A stretch of DNA of 64,000 nucleotides from Natronosalvus hydrolyticus (GTDB lineage: Archaea; Halobacteriota; Halobacteria; Halobacteriales; Natrialbaceae): NCBI GenBank assembly GCA_025517525.1, contig JAOPJZ010000001.1, positions 434,001 through 498,000 of the forward strand, given 5' to 3'. Both the position numbers and the translations under genes were made by a program. The notes beneath the pieces were generated by a model. The model was not told the origin of the DNA and searched no databases. It saw nothing but the letters and a program-made list of their open reading frames with translations. Positions within the stretch are counted from its first letter, which is position 1. Every line of letters begins with the position of its first letter. This document shows, in pieces, positions 17,729-27,249 of the stretch.

Positions 17729-17872
17729 CCATAGCGATTCACGACACTATCGAGGTCAGTGACTGGAGACGGTACCGCTCGAGTGTCTCAGGACTTCCAG
17801 GAACGAAAGTAGGTTGGCCCGTCGCCACCAGTTGCCGCAGTCGCTATTGGTCGCGGTCGCTGTGTGCCGCAG

Positions 17873-17938
17873 TCGCTGACGGTTCAGCCGCCATCGGCAC
17901 CATCGCTGACGGTTCAGCCGCTATCGGTACCATCGCTG
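17873..17938. repeat. 30-bp tandem repeat spanning the cupin stop codon
   Basis: The unit TCGCTGACGGTTCAGCCGCC plus ATCGGCACCA occurs at 17873-17902 and 17903-17932, with a partial third copy to 17938. The stop codon of the cupin gene lies inside copy 2, so the array runs from coding into the 3' region. Confidence 0.85.
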
Positions 17939-18420
17939 TCGGCGTCTCCCTCCCAGTAGTCGACATCGTCTTCGATACGGTAGTAGCCGTGAACCGATCG
18001 GTCACCCGTTCCACCGGGTGGCGTGTCCGCGAAGACACCGACTTTCTCCATCTCCGGGTACACCGTTATATCCGGTTCGTTCATCGTCGAAAGCATGAGA
18101 TATCGTACTGGTTCGTCGCTCTCGTTCACGACCTGATGGCCGCCGCCTTCGTTCGTCGGAAACGAGACGAAGTCGCCAGCCTCGAGGGAAACAGTGCCAT
18201 CGTCACACCGAAGCGTTCCGGATCCCGACAGAACGTACAGCGCTTCCTCGTTGCCGACGTGGTAGTGATACGGCCACGACCGTTCTCCTGGCGGAAGTTC
18301 GTAGAGGCTACAGCCCAGGTCCTCGGCGTCGGTGGCGTTCGAGAGCTGTTTTCGTCGAAATCGATTCCGTTCGCGGTCGTTCTCACGCCACTCGAGGTCG
18401 CCTTCGTTGATTCGGTTCAT
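17914..18420 (-). CDS. Cupin-domain protein
   Basis: The 168-residue product has a cupin barrel: [17 protein letters not shown] (metal ligands H, H and E) and, later, [19 protein letters not shown] (third His). These match the two conserved cupin motifs. The C-terminal tail (about 150-168) is acidic and repeated ([10 protein letters not shown]). It probably binds a metal and a small sugar or acid; the substrate cannot be told. The gene is divergent from aspS with 93 bp between them. The tail is encoded in a 30-bp tandem repeat, so its length may vary between strains. Confidence 0.88.
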   Translation of the reverse strand: MNRINEGDLEWRENDRERNRFRRKQLSNATDAEDLGCSLYELPPGERSWPYHYHVGNEEALYVLSGSGTLRCDDGTVSLEAGDFVSFPTNEGGGHQVVNESDEPVRYLMLSTMNEPDITVYPEMEKVGVFADTPPGGTGDRSVHGYYRIEDDVDYWEGDADSDGTDSG

Positions 18421-18513
18421 ATCACTGGAGTGCGACACGTTCGCACAAAGTCGTTCCGGCAGAATCGAACGAGAAAGATTGTGCTTAAGTTCGGGCTGAC
18501 TCAATCGGGAGGT

Positions 18514-19818
18514 ATGCAGAACCGAACCTACACGGCTGACGCCGAGCCGGGCGACCACGTGACGGTCGCTGGCTGGGTCCACGAGGTGCGAGACCTCGGC
18601 GGTATCGCCTTCCTGATTCTCCGAGACACGTCGGGCAAGATCCAGATCAAATTCGAGAAAGACGAGATGGACGAGGAACTCGTCGACACGGGGCTGGGCG
18701 TCGCTCGCGAGTCGGTCATCACCGTCACCGGTGCGGTCGACGAGGAGCCACGCGCACCGACGGGTGTCGAAATCACGCCCGAGGAGCTCGAGGTTGTCGC
18801 GCCGGCGGACCCACAGCTGCCACTCGACCCCTCCGAAAAGGTCGACGCGGAGCTCTCGACGCGACTCGACAACCGGACCCTCGATCTGCGCAAAGACGAG
18901 GTGCAGGCGATTTTCGAGATCCGCGCCGAAATCCTTCGTGCCACGCGCGATCACTTCCGAAAGGTCGGCTGTACGGAGATCACGACGCCGAAAATCGTCG
19001 CCACCGGGACCGAAGGCGGGACGGAGCTGTTCCCGATCACCTACTTCGGCGAGGAAGCGTTCATGAACCAGAGTCCACAGCTGTTCAAACAGCTCATGGC
19101 CGGCTCGAACCTCGAGGAGGTTTTCGAAATCGGCCCGATTTTCCGTGCCGAAGAGCACAACACGCCACGTCACCTGAACGAGGCGACTTCGATCGACTAC
19201 GAGGGCGCGTTCTGTGACCACCACGACGCGATGGACGTCGTCGAAGGCGTCGTCAAAGCGGCTTACGAAGCCGTCGCCGAGAACTGTGCGGACCAGCTCG
19301 AGACGCTCGACATCGCCGACGAGTTCGACCTGCCAGAAGGCGACTTCCCCCGGCTCTCCTACGAGGAAGCCATCGAGCGAATCAACGCGACGGGCGAACT
19401 CGACGAACAGCTCGTCTGGGGTGATGATCTTCCCACTGAAGGCGAGAAAGCCCTCGGTGCGGACGTCGGCGGCCACTACTTCATCACCGACTGGCCGAGC
19501 GAGATCAAACCGTTCTACATCATGGACCACGAAGACGACGAACAGCTGTCGACGGGCTTCGACCTGATGCACCCCGAGATGGAGCTGGTGTCGGGCGGCC
19601 AGCGTGAACACCGCTATGACGAGCTCGTGGCCGGATTCGAACAGCAAGGACTCGACCCCGACCAGTTCGAGTACTACACGAAGATGTTCAAATACGGCAT
19701 GCCGCCACACGCCGGCTTCGGACTCGGTGGCGAGCGACTCGTGATGACGATGCTCGAGCTGGATAACATTCGAGAGGCTGTTCTCTTCCCACGAGACCGA
19801 CAGCGGCTGAGCCCGTAG
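18514..19818 (+). CDS. aspS: Aspartate-tRNA ligase (probably non-discriminating)
   Basis: The 434-residue product is an archaeal-type AspRS: an N-terminal OB-fold anticodon domain (about 1-105, [17 protein letters not shown]), then a class II catalytic core. Motif 2 is [19 protein letters not shown]; motif 3 is [18 protein letters not shown] and KPFY are also present. Archaeal enzymes of this type often charge both tRNA-Asp and tRNA-Asn, used with GatCAB; that is family knowledge. The C-terminal [10 protein letters not shown] is repeated downstream (see repeats). Start at MQNRTYT gives standard length. Confidence 0.96.
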   Translation: MQNRTYTADAEPGDHVTVAGWVHEVRDLGGIAFLILRDTSGKIQIKFEKDEMDEELVDTGLGVARESVITVTGAVDEEPRAPTGVEITPEELEVVAPADPQLPLDPSEKVDAELSTRLDNRTLDLRKDEVQAIFEIRAEILRATRDHFRKVGCTEITTPKIVATGTEGGTELFPITYFGEEAFMNQSPQLFKQLMAGSNLEEVFEIGPIFRAEEHNTPRHLNEATSIDYEGAFCDHHDAMDVVEGVVKAAYEAVAENCADQLETLDIADEFDLPEGDFPRLSYEEAIERINATGELDEQLVWGDDLPTEGEKALGADVGGHYFITDWPSEIKPFYIMDHEDDEQLSTGFDLMHPEMELVSGGQREHRYDELVAGFEQQGLDPDQFEYYTKMFKYGMPPHAGFGLGGERLVMTMLELDNIREAVLFPRDRQRLSP

Positions 19819-19990
19819 GGCTCGCCGGTGTCCGTCGAGGGGGAGCAGGGAGGTCGCGAAGCGTCCGACCGTGTTCCCACGAGATCGCCAGATACTGAGC
19901 CCGTGAGGCGAAGTCTCTGGGAGCGCGTGGAAACCACGAGCGCGTAGCGCGAGTGCGTTTCCGCGAGATCGTCAACGTCTGAGCCCGTAG
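19786..19990 (+). repeat. Three diverged copies of the aspS 3' end, each hairpin-forming
   Basis: Copy A (19786-19818) is the real end of aspS. Copies B (19874-19906) and C (19958-19990) repeat it 88 and 84 bp apart. In frame they encode [14 protein letters not shown], FPRDRQILSP-stop and [14 protein letters not shown]. The stems differ but still pair. In A, CGGC-T-GAGCCC pairs with GGGCTCGCCG (19804-19827). In B, CCAGATACT pairs with AGTCTCTGG. In C, CAACGTCT pairs with AGACGTTG. The loop GAGCCCGT is kept. They may be old att-like duplications or a mobile hairpin repeat. The rest of 19991-20252 has no gene. Confidence 0.7.
19804..19827 (+). terminator. Hairpin over the aspS stop codon
   Basis: CGGCTGAGCCC-GTA-GGGCTCGCCG forms a strong stem with one bulge directly over the TAG stop. 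It could act in transcription termination or mRNA 3'-end stability; haloarchaeal terminators usually need a U-run, which is missing here. Confidence 0.4.
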
Positions 19991-20252
19991 CGAAGACGTT
20001 GAGAGGCAGCGAGACGAGTTTACGAGTCTCGCCGGACCGGTACGTCTGTCACTATAGCCGGCAGCCCTGGGAGTCAGCGAACCTCGTTTCACCCGGTTTG
20101 CCGGACCGGCGGATCGATCACCGTAAGTCGATATCGGGACACTCGAGCGGCGTCTCAGACTGTGCGAACGACGCCAAGGAAGGGTTTGAAGGCAAATACT
20201 TTCGTACAAACGGATATGGTGCTGGAACGGAGCGCGTTGCCGGTGGTCGGCG

Positions 20253-20669
20253 ATGAGTGACGAAGGAGAGACACCGCTCGAGCAGATCGCCGCCGGTGTC
20301 ACGATTGGGGCGATTCTGACGGTCGCATTTGGCTTACTTGCACTCGGTGTCTCGTGGTTCTGGATCGTCTTTCCGATCGGTTTTGCAGGCGTTCTGCCGG
20401 CGGTGATGGGGCTCGTCAAACTTTACGAGCGACGGCAAGAGCAGGCAGCTCCTGAAGAAGATGAGGATCCACTCGAGGCACTGCGTGAGCGATACGCTCG
20501 TGGCGAACTCAGCGATACGGAATTCGAGCGAAAACTCGACCGGTTACTCGAGACGGAGTCGCCCGCGGATGCGCATCGCTTCGAGCGACGGGACGGTGAC
20601 GAAATGGGATCTGATACTAAAAAGGGAGCTTCCGAGTCGACCGAAGAACTGGACAAGAATCTCGAGTGA
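20253..20669 (+). CDS. Two-TM protein with SHOCT domain
   Basis: The 138-residue product has two membrane segments (about 15-34 and 36-55). A charged linker leads to a SHOCT motif: DPLEALRERYARGELSDTEFERKLDRLLE (about 72-100). SHOCT is a short oligomerisation domain found in many small prokaryotic membrane proteins. The tail is rich in Glu and Ser. Function is unknown. It lies 93 bp upstream of the pantoate kinase gene on the same strand and may be co-transcribed. Confidence 0.88.
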   Translation: MSDEGETPLEQIAAGVTIGAILTVAFGLLALGVSWFWIVFPIGFAGVLPAVMGLVKLYERRQEQAAPEEDEDPLEALRERYARGELSDTEFERKLDRLLETESPADAHRFERRDGDEMGSDTKKGASESTEELDKNLE

Positions 20670-20762
20670 GCGCGATTCATCGCCGTCCAGTCACTCGAGG
20701 AAGCGTCCGACGCGCTGTCGAAATCTTCAACGTTATAACCGCCGCGGCGAAAGCACGGCCGT

Positions 20763-21590
20763 ATGCGCGAGGAGGTGACGGCGTTCGTACCGGGTCACAT
20801 CACGGGCTTTTTCAGTGCCCACCCGGACGACGATCCGACGAAAGCAGGGTCGCGGGGTGCAGGACTGACGCTGACCGATGGCGTCGAAGTGACGGTCACG
20901 CCAGCCGACGAGCCACAGATCGTTCTCGACGGCGAACCGGCTGCAATCGAACCCGTCGAAACCGTTCTCGAGACGCTCGAGGCCCCCGCTCGAGTTGAGG
21001 CCGAAACATCCGTCCCGATCGGGGCGGGGTTCGGCGTCTCGGGTGCGGCAGCGCTTGGAACGGCGCTGGCGACGAATCTGGTGTACGACCGGAAACTATC
21101 CTACAACGAACTGGTGACGATTGCCCACGGGGCCGATGTCCAGGCGGGGACCGGCCTGGGTGACGTGGTTGCACAGGCCAGTGGCGGAATTCCAATCAGG
21201 CTCGAACCGGGCGCACCCGGCCACAACCTGCTTGATGGGATTCCCGCTCGAGCGCGCGTGGAGTACGTCTCGTTCGGTCAGCTGTCGACGGCAGATATCA
21301 TCACGGGAGATACCGACCAGCTGAGCGCGGCCGGAAAGGAGGCCCTGTCACTGGTTGTCAAGGAGCCCACACTGCTTTCGTTCATGTATGCATCCCGCCG
21401 ATTTGCTCGCGAAGCCGAGTTACTGACCGCTGACGTCAAAAAAGCGATTCAGGACGTCGCCGCGGTCGACGGACAGGCCTCGATGGCTATGCTCGGGAAC
21501 ACCGTATTTGCCCTCGGGACGGGGTTATCTGATGCCGGCTACGAGCCGTCGATCTGTGCCACGCATCCGGCCGGAGCCATGCTCAAGTGA
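20763..21590 (+). CDS. Pantoate kinase (GHMP family)
   Basis: The 275-residue product is a GHMP-fold kinase: AFVPGHITGFFSAH at the start, the ATP-binding PIGAGFGVSGAAALG (about 85-100), and AGTGLGDVVAQASGG. In archaea pantoate kinase makes 4-phosphopantoate, replacing the bacterial order of steps. The next enzyme, phosphopantothenate synthetase, is encoded at 24854, after the large DUF1508 repeat gene. The pair is normally adjacent in haloarchaea, so the intervening gene may be an insertion or a conserved neighbour. Confidence 0.93.
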   Translation: MREEVTAFVPGHITGFFSAHPDDDPTKAGSRGAGLTLTDGVEVTVTPADEPQIVLDGEPAAIEPVETVLETLEAPARVEAETSVPIGAGFGVSGAAALGTALATNLVYDRKLSYNELVTIAHGADVQAGTGLGDVVAQASGGIPIRLEPGAPGHNLLDGIPARARVEYVSFGQLSTADIITGDTDQLSAAGKEALSLVVKEPTLLSFMYASRRFAREAELLTADVKKAIQDVAAVDGQASMAMLGNTVFALGTGLSDAGYEPSICATHPAGAMLK

Positions 21591-21918
21591 GTGTCCGGCT
21601 GTTGGAACTGTCGTTCCCTCTTTCACCTCGAAGAGGCCGCGCCAGCGGGTGAGTAGGCGAGGGTAGTACACTCCGGTGGCCGTCCGTCTTCGTCAGTGGA
21701 TGCCTTTTTCGGGCTCGAGATAGACTCGAGCGAGGAGTTCAACGTTCGGAAACCTGCCTCATTACTGGCTTTCCTGGCGCTTTGGGTTGCTGGGGCGTCT
21801 GGAACTGGACTTTACATCCCGAATATATGCATACAATTCACGCAAATTCGTGTCAATTACACCGAGTGTAGCCAGAAGTTTATTATGGTGGGATTCAGTG
21901 ATGCACTCGAGTTCCCGA

Positions 21919-24795
21919 ATGTCCACACTCAGTGACTTTCACCAGAACCTGTTTCGATTGTACGAACACTACGTCGGTGAACCCGATTCGAAAAAAGACG
22001 TATACGGCTACTGGGTTTTCATCGTGGGGTATCTGATCGGGGCAGCAGGGGTATTTACGTTTATTATCGGCTATGCGGGGGATACCGGTTCGTTCTTATT
22101 GATTCGCGTGTCAGGCGTGTCAGCAGCGGCCGGGCTTTCATTGTGTCTGTTCGGCATCGTCCTGATGTTACCCGTCAGAAAACGAGCGATATGGGCCAGT
22201 GGGGTCGGTCTTCTGGTCGCACTCGTCGGGGTTGGCTCGTTCGGCGTCGTCTACCCCAGTGACTGGCGTGGATACGGCGCGGACTACAGCGTCGAAGTCA
22301 TCGCAATTTATGCGGCCGGTGTTGCCATCATCGCCGGTGTTACGGCGCTCGTTCCGGTCGTTACCGGGCGAAAAGGGATGTTCGTCGAGGAGGAAGGCGC
22401 GACCGACGACCCGGAAATCTTGACCGGCGATTCCCACGAGGCTGCCCAGTTCGCCGTCTTTCGCGACGGCGAAGGCGACTGGAAATGGCACATTCTACAC
22501 CTCGAGGCCCTGGCCGAAAGCGAGAGTACGACAGTGACGCGCCCGGAAACCGAAGCGAGTATCGAGGAAGTCAAATCACAGATCGGGTCTGCTGGGTTGA
22601 TGGAGCTGACTACCTCGGCGTTCCGGCTCCACCAGGATCGTAACGGCACCTGGCAGTGGACGCTTGCTCGAGACGATGGCAGCGTCGTCGGGACCTGTGC
22701 GAGTGAGTTTACGGAGCGAGACGATGCTGAGGGGTCCGTGAGTTTCCTGAAAGACCGGGGGCCGACCGCTGACGTCATCGAAATCGACGGGGCAGCGTTT
22801 ACGTACCACGAAGAGCGCGATCAGTGGCACTGGCAGTTGCTCGATGCCGACCGGCGGGCGCTTGCCTCGAGCGAGCGCGGCTACGGGACCATGGACGCGG
22901 CCGAGGAAGCCGCCCAGACGTTTGCCCAGCGGTTCGACCGGGCGCGCCTGCTCGACATCGAGATGTTCGGCGTGGAGTTGCGGGAAGCCGACGACGAGTG
23001 GGACTGGCGATTCGTCGATACGGATGACGAGGAACTGGCGACCAGTGCCGACGGGTACGATCACAAGCGAGATGCCGAAGAAGCGGCCGAATCGTTGCTC
23101 GCCGAACTCGAGTCGGCATCGATTACCGTTGCGAGCGAACCGACGTACGAACTGTACCAGTCCGACTCGGGATGGCACTGGCGGCTGGTCGATGGGAACG
23201 AACACGTCGTCGCACGGGCACCGGAGGCCTCGGATGCCCACGCCAGTGCGGAGCAAGAAACTGAACAGTTTGCTGAACACGTCGAACGGGCAACTGTCGT
23301 CGAAATCGACGAGGCCGAATACGAGGTGTATCCGACACCGCGCGAAGCGGCCACGGACGGTGGCGAACTCAAACCGGTAACGGTCGAAGAAGACGACGGC
23401 TCGGATGATGACGAAGACGTCATCACGGACGACTGGCACTGGCGACTGGTCACGGAAGACCGGGAGGTCATCGCCGCCAGCACTGACCCACACTTCGACG
23501 AAGCGGCTGCTGAGGACGCTATCGAACGCGTTCGAGAGCAGGCGAGTGAGGCTGACCTGATCGAGTTCGAATCCTCTGCGTTCCAGGTCTACGAAGCAGA
23601 CTCCGGTGAGTGGCGCTGGCGGTTGATCGACGAAGACGGCACGGTTCTCGCCGACTCAGGCGAAGAGCACACCTCTCGAGGCGACGCTGCGGAAGCGATG
23701 ATGACGCTCAAAGAGCAGGCTCCTGAGGCGGAACTGCTCGAGATCGATACGGCCGCGTTCGAAATCTTCGTCGACGAGAACGACGAGTGGGGCTGGCGGC
23801 TGATCGACGAAGCCGGCAAACTGGTTGCCGAAGATCCGAACACCCATCCGACGCGGGCCGCCGCAAAATCCGCGATGGAGCGACTACTCTCGCATCTCGG
23901 CTCGAGTATTCGAACGATGGAAGCGGCTATCTTCCAGACGTACGTAGATCAGGACTGGCACTGGCGATTCGTACTGCCAACGGGTGAAACGGTTGCTACC
24001 GATGCGGCGAGCGAATCGACGCGGGACGAAATCGAAACGAGCATCGAAAGCCTTCGGGACGATGCAGCAGGTGGCGAGATCTGTACGGTTGGCGACGTCA
24101 TGATCCAGTTGTACGGCAGTGGAAAGGGCGACTGGCGCTGGCAATTACTCGACCGAGACCGAGGGGTGATCGCCGATGCGAGTACGTCCGACCAATCACG
24201 ACAGGCGGTGACGGCAACGGTCGAGAACCTCAAACGATACGCCGCTGACGCGCCGATTTTCACCATCGACGACGCCGCGATTCGAATCGATCGCGGAGAC
24301 AGGTGGACCTGGCAACTGATCGACGATGAACGGTCGATACTCGCGAGCGCCACCGAGGAACAGTCCTCGAAGGCCGATGTACTGGCAGTGGTCGAAAACG
24401 TGCGCCAGCTCGCTCCAATCGCCGGCCGCGTCGATTTCGACGTCGCCTCGTTCGAACTGTACGCTGGCGAAGACGACCGCTGGTACTGGCGACTCATCGA
24501 CGAAAACGGGCGGACGGTTGCGACGGGAACGGAAGGCTACACCTCGAGTGAGGCCGCCAGAGAAGCGCTCGATAACGTGCGAGAACTGATCGAAAACGCC
24601 AGCATCCTCGAAATCGATAGCGTCTCGTTCGAACTCCACCGGAGCGACGACGGCTGGGTCTGGCGACTGATCGACAAGTACGGTGACGTCCTCGCTGAGA
24701 GCACCCAGAGTTACGAACACCGCACGGACGCCAGAGAAGCGATGGTCGCGGTCAAACGCCACGCTCCCGATGGCTGGATAACGTTCACCGAGTGA
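21919..24795 (+). CDS. Membrane protein with 13 tandem DUF1508/YegP-like repeats
   Basis: The 958-residue product starts at MSTLSDFHQ. Four membrane segments (about 32-52, 60-83, 90-112, 122-145) make an N-terminal domain. The rest (about 165-958) is 13 units of about 55-60 residues, each with a W-x-W[RQHT] core such as WHWRLVDG, WRWRLIDE, WGWRLIDE or WYWRLIDE, followed by a helix and an (E)IDxAxFE/Y strand. The units match DUF1508/YegP, which usually occurs in one or two copies. Unit 6 has an insert rich in Asp/Glu. The C-terminal repeat array is probably cytoplasmic if TM count is even. Function is unknown. The preceding 328-bp gap holds only its promoter. Confidence 0.85.
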   Translation: MSTLSDFHQNLFRLYEHYVGEPDSKKDVYGYWVFIVGYLIGAAGVFTFIIGYAGDTGSFLLIRVSGVSAAAGLSLCLFGIVLMLPVRKRAIWASGVGLLVALVGVGSFGVVYPSDWRGYGADYSVEVIAIYAAGVAIIAGVTALVPVVTGRKGMFVEEEGATDDPEILTGDSHEAAQFAVFRDGEGDWKWHILHLEALAESESTTVTRPETEASIEEVKSQIGSAGLMELTTSAFRLHQDRNGTWQWTLARDDGSVVGTCASEFTERDDAEGSVSFLKDRGPTADVIEIDGAAFTYHEERDQWHWQLLDADRRALASSERGYGTMDAAEEAAQTFAQRFDRARLLDIEMFGVELREADDEWDWRFVDTDDEELATSADGYDHKRDAEEAAESLLAELESASITVASEPTYELYQSDSGWHWRLVDGNEHVVARAPEASDAHASAEQETEQFAEHVERATVVEIDEAEYEVYPTPREAATDGGELKPVTVEEDDGSDDDEDVITDDWHWRLVTEDREVIAASTDPHFDEAAAEDAIERVREQASEADLIEFESSAFQVYEADSGEWRWRLIDEDGTVLADSGEEHTSRGDAAEAMMTLKEQAPEAELLEIDTAAFEIFVDENDEWGWRLIDEAGKLVAEDPNTHPTRAAAKSAMERLLSHLGSSIRTMEAAIFQTYVDQDWHWRFVLPTGETVATDAASESTRDEIETSIESLRDDAAGGEICTVGDVMIQLYGSGKGDWRWQLLDRDRGVIADASTSDQSRQAVTATVENLKRYAADAPIFTIDDAAIRIDRGDRWTWQLIDDERSILASATEEQSSKADVLAVVENVRQLAPIAGRVDFDVASFELYAGEDDRWYWRLIDENGRTVATGTEGYTSSEAAREALDNVRELIENASILEIDSVSFELHRSDDGWVWRLIDKYGDVLAESTQSYEHRTDAREAMVAVKRHAPDGWITFTE

Positions 24796-24853
24796 GAATC
24801 GTGATCCCGAGATAATCGGACTGCTTTTTATCGGCCGTTTCCACGTTTCTACC

Positions 24854-25630
24854 GTGAGCGATCACGAGACCGTTCCCGCAGCAGTCGAACACGAAGACGA
24901 GATTCCGCCGGACCATCCGCGATACACCGATCTGGTCACGCGCCATCGGATCGAGCGCGGCGTCGAGAAGGGAATTACGCATCTGCAGGGAATGCACGCG
25001 GAAGGTCGGGGCAGCGCGTTCGATTACTTGCTGGGCGAAGAGACGACTGAAACCGCCGACGAAGCCGAGCGAGCAGCAGCAGCCCACCTGTTGTCTGCCG
25101 ACCAGCCAGTACTCTCGATCAATGGCAACGTGGCGGCGCTCGTCCCCGGCGAGATGGTCGAACTCGCGGCCGCAGTCGATGCCGACCTCGAGATCAACCT
25201 GTTCAATCGGACGCCAGAGCGTATCGGCGCAATCGAGTCACACCTGCGAGAACACGGGGCGACCGCGGTAAAAGGCCTCGAGGCCGATGCACGAATCCCG
25301 AATCTCGATCACGAACGCTCGAAAGTCGACGCCGAGGGGATTTACAGCGCTGACGTGGTGTTGGTCCCGCTCGAGGACGGTGACCGCGCTGAGGCGCTCG
25401 AGGCGATGGGTAAAACCGAAATCGTGATCGATCTGAACCCGTTATCGCGCTCGCCACAGGTTGCAGACGTTCCGGTCGTCGACAACATCGTTCGAGCGGT
25501 CCCGAATATGACGGCCCACGCCCGCGCACTCCAGGACGCGTCTGAGGCGGAACTCGAGGCGATTATCGAAGACTTCGACCGGGAGCGGGCGCTCGAAGCG
25601 GCAGAGTCGCGGATTCGGAACGGACTCTGA
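24854..25630 (+). CDS. 4-phosphopantoate-beta-alanine ligase (phosphopantothenate synthetase)
   Basis: The 258-residue product starts at a GTG. It has the archaeal phosphopantothenate synthetase segments IPPDHPRYTDLVTRHRIERG, KGITHLQGMHAEGRG, FDYLLGE, LSINGNVAAL, INLFNRT, GIYSADVVLVPLEDGDR, VIDLNPLSRS, VVDNIVRAVPNM. It joins 4-phosphopantoate to beta-alanine, the step after pantoate kinase in archaeal CoA synthesis. It lies 58 bp after the DUF1508 repeat gene on the same strand. CoaBC, the later enzyme, is at the end of the window. Confidence 0.93.
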   Translation: MSDHETVPAAVEHEDEIPPDHPRYTDLVTRHRIERGVEKGITHLQGMHAEGRGSAFDYLLGEETTETADEAERAAAAHLLSADQPVLSINGNVAALVPGEMVELAAAVDADLEINLFNRTPERIGAIESHLREHGATAVKGLEADARIPNLDHERSKVDAEGIYSADVVLVPLEDGDRAEALEAMGKTEIVIDLNPLSRSPQVADVPVVDNIVRAVPNMTAHARALQDASEAELEAIIEDFDRERALEAAESRIRNGL

Positions 25631-25664
25631 GGACACTCGAGACGGCGTTCACAGGGAGCTGTCC

Positions 25665-27185
25665 TTACTTCCCGAAATATCTGACTGGCAACCACTTTTT
25701 CACCCCGGGACCGAGTTCGGCAGCCATTTTCGCGTCGTTTTCCGTGAACGCGTCGGTCAGAATAAGCGTCCCGATGTACGTGACGAGGACGACGATAGGG
25801 AGTGAGATGACGGTGAGCAGGTCGGACTCGAGAAAGAGCAAAAATGGGATGCCAGTGATGGCGGCCGGAATCCCTGCGCCGACGACTTTCGCGAAATCAC
25901 GCGTAAACGGATGAATTCCATCGAGATAGTAGAGTTCGAGCAGGGTGAGGGTCCCGACGAGAAAGAGTGCGGCCGCCGAGCCAATCGCTGCGCCGTTGAT
26001 GCCGTACAGTGGAACGAGTGCGAACGAGACCATGAAGTTCGTCCCGAAGAGCAACAGGGTGTTGACAAAGACGACTCGAGAGTATCCCATCCCCTGTAAC
26101 AGGGTTCCGTCAGGCCCGCCGAAGGTGACGTTGAACAGGAACGCAGCGGCCAGTAAGGCGACGACTGCACTCGCCTCGGTGTACTGTGGGGTGTACAGTA
26201 CGGCGAGGAACGAGGGCGCACCCACGGCAATAATGATGGCAAAGGGGAGGGTGATACCGGCGATCCAGCGAGCGGCGACGCGAAACCGTTCCTGAACGAG
26301 GTCCGTGTCCTCTCTGGTTTCTGCGATGAGTGGCTTGAACACTGGGGCGAGTGAGTTGAAGATGATCATCAGGCCGGAGCCGAGCATGTAGCCGACTCGG
26401 TAGAAGCCGACGTCGTCGGAATCGAGGAAGTAGCCGAGGACGAAGTAGTCGACGTGACCCATGAGTACGAAGACGACACTCGTCATCGCGAGCGGGACGG
26501 AGTATCTGACGAGTGGTCCCGGTGCAACCGTCTCGAGTGTGGCCGACATGATCCCCCAGGCTTTGTAAGTAAAGACCATGGCCCCGACGGTAATCGCGAT
26601 GAAAAGGCCAACGACGTAGCCGACGACGAGCGCCAACAGCCCCCACCCGATCAACAGGAAGCCGGTCGTCACGGTAAATCGAACCGTCGGACGGACCAGA
26701 TCCCGCATGATGACCCGATACTGGAGCTTTTTGATGCTGTAAAAGGAGGTGAGCAAGACCCTGTACAGTGCCAGCATCGGAATCGTAACGCTGAGCAAGA
26801 CGAGTGCTACCTGGAGTGCTGGTTCCTGAAAGAACGTACTGATCTGTGGCGCCGTGTACGCGACGGCAAGCGCAACCAGCGATGAGGTGACGAGAACCGT
26901 CGCCGTCACCTGTACGATTACGCCCTTTGCTTTGCCCGGTTCGTCGTCGTCGAGATACTGGGGAACGAAGTAGTCGATTGCGAGCGGAAGGCCCAGATTC
27001 GCGAACACCTGCATGAACAGGATAACCGAGGTCGCAAGCACCCAGAGGCCGTACACGCTGGGACTGACGAACCGGGTGATTACCATGACGATGATGTACC
27101 CGAGGAGGCCGTTGATCAGATTGCCGGCAAAGGTAATACTCCCTTGCTTCGCCAGCGTCGAGACACCCTCGTCGTGTTCGGTCAT
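25665..27185 (-). CDS. Polysaccharide/lipid-linked oligosaccharide flippase (MOP superfamily)
   Basis: The 506-residue product has about 12-14 membrane segments and the N-terminal ITFAGNLINGLLGYIIVMVITRF typical of Wzx-like and AglR-like flippases. A long inner set of segments covers the length with no soluble domain. It probably moves lipid-linked sugars across the membrane for N-glycosylation or surface polysaccharide. No glycosyltransferase genes are adjacent, so the pathway is unclear. The FxLYD lipoprotein gene lies 64 bp upstream on the same strand. Confident at superfamily level, not for the substrate. Confidence 0.88.
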   Translation of the reverse strand: MTEHDEGVSTLAKQGSITFAGNLINGLLGYIIVMVITRFVSPSVYGLWVLATSVILFMQVFANLGLPLAIDYFVPQYLDDDEPGKAKGVIVQVTATVLVTSSLVALAVAYTAPQISTFFQEPALQVALVLLSVTIPMLALYRVLLTSFYSIKKLQYRVIMRDLVRPTVRFTVTTGFLLIGWGLLALVVGYVVGLFIAITVGAMVFTYKAWGIMSATLETVAPGPLVRYSVPLAMTSVVFVLMGHVDYFVLGYFLDSDDVGFYRVGYMLGSGLMIIFNSLAPVFKPLIAETREDTDLVQERFRVAARWIAGITLPFAIIIAVGAPSFLAVLYTPQYTEASAVVALLAAAFLFNVTFGGPDGTLLQGMGYSRVVFVNTLLLFGTNFMVSFALVPLYGINGAAIGSAAALFLVGTLTLLELYYLDGIHPFTRDFAKVVGAGIPAAITGIPFLLFLESDLLTVISLPIVVLVTYIGTLILTDAFTENDAKMAAELGPGVKKWLPVRYFGK

Positions 27186-27249
27186 TGCTGTTCTGGTATT
27201 GGGCTCGACTCAGCTCGCTGCGGGGAGGCCACTACTTCGAGTCGGTCTC

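Noticed and set aside
17844..18038. Minus-strand frame with AEPSAMVP repeats
   Set aside because: It is the 30-bp tandem repeat read in another frame, overlapping the cupin gene.
17914..19710. 598-residue minus-strand frame
   Set aside because: Only its last part (from 18420) is the cupin gene; the rest is antisense to aspS.
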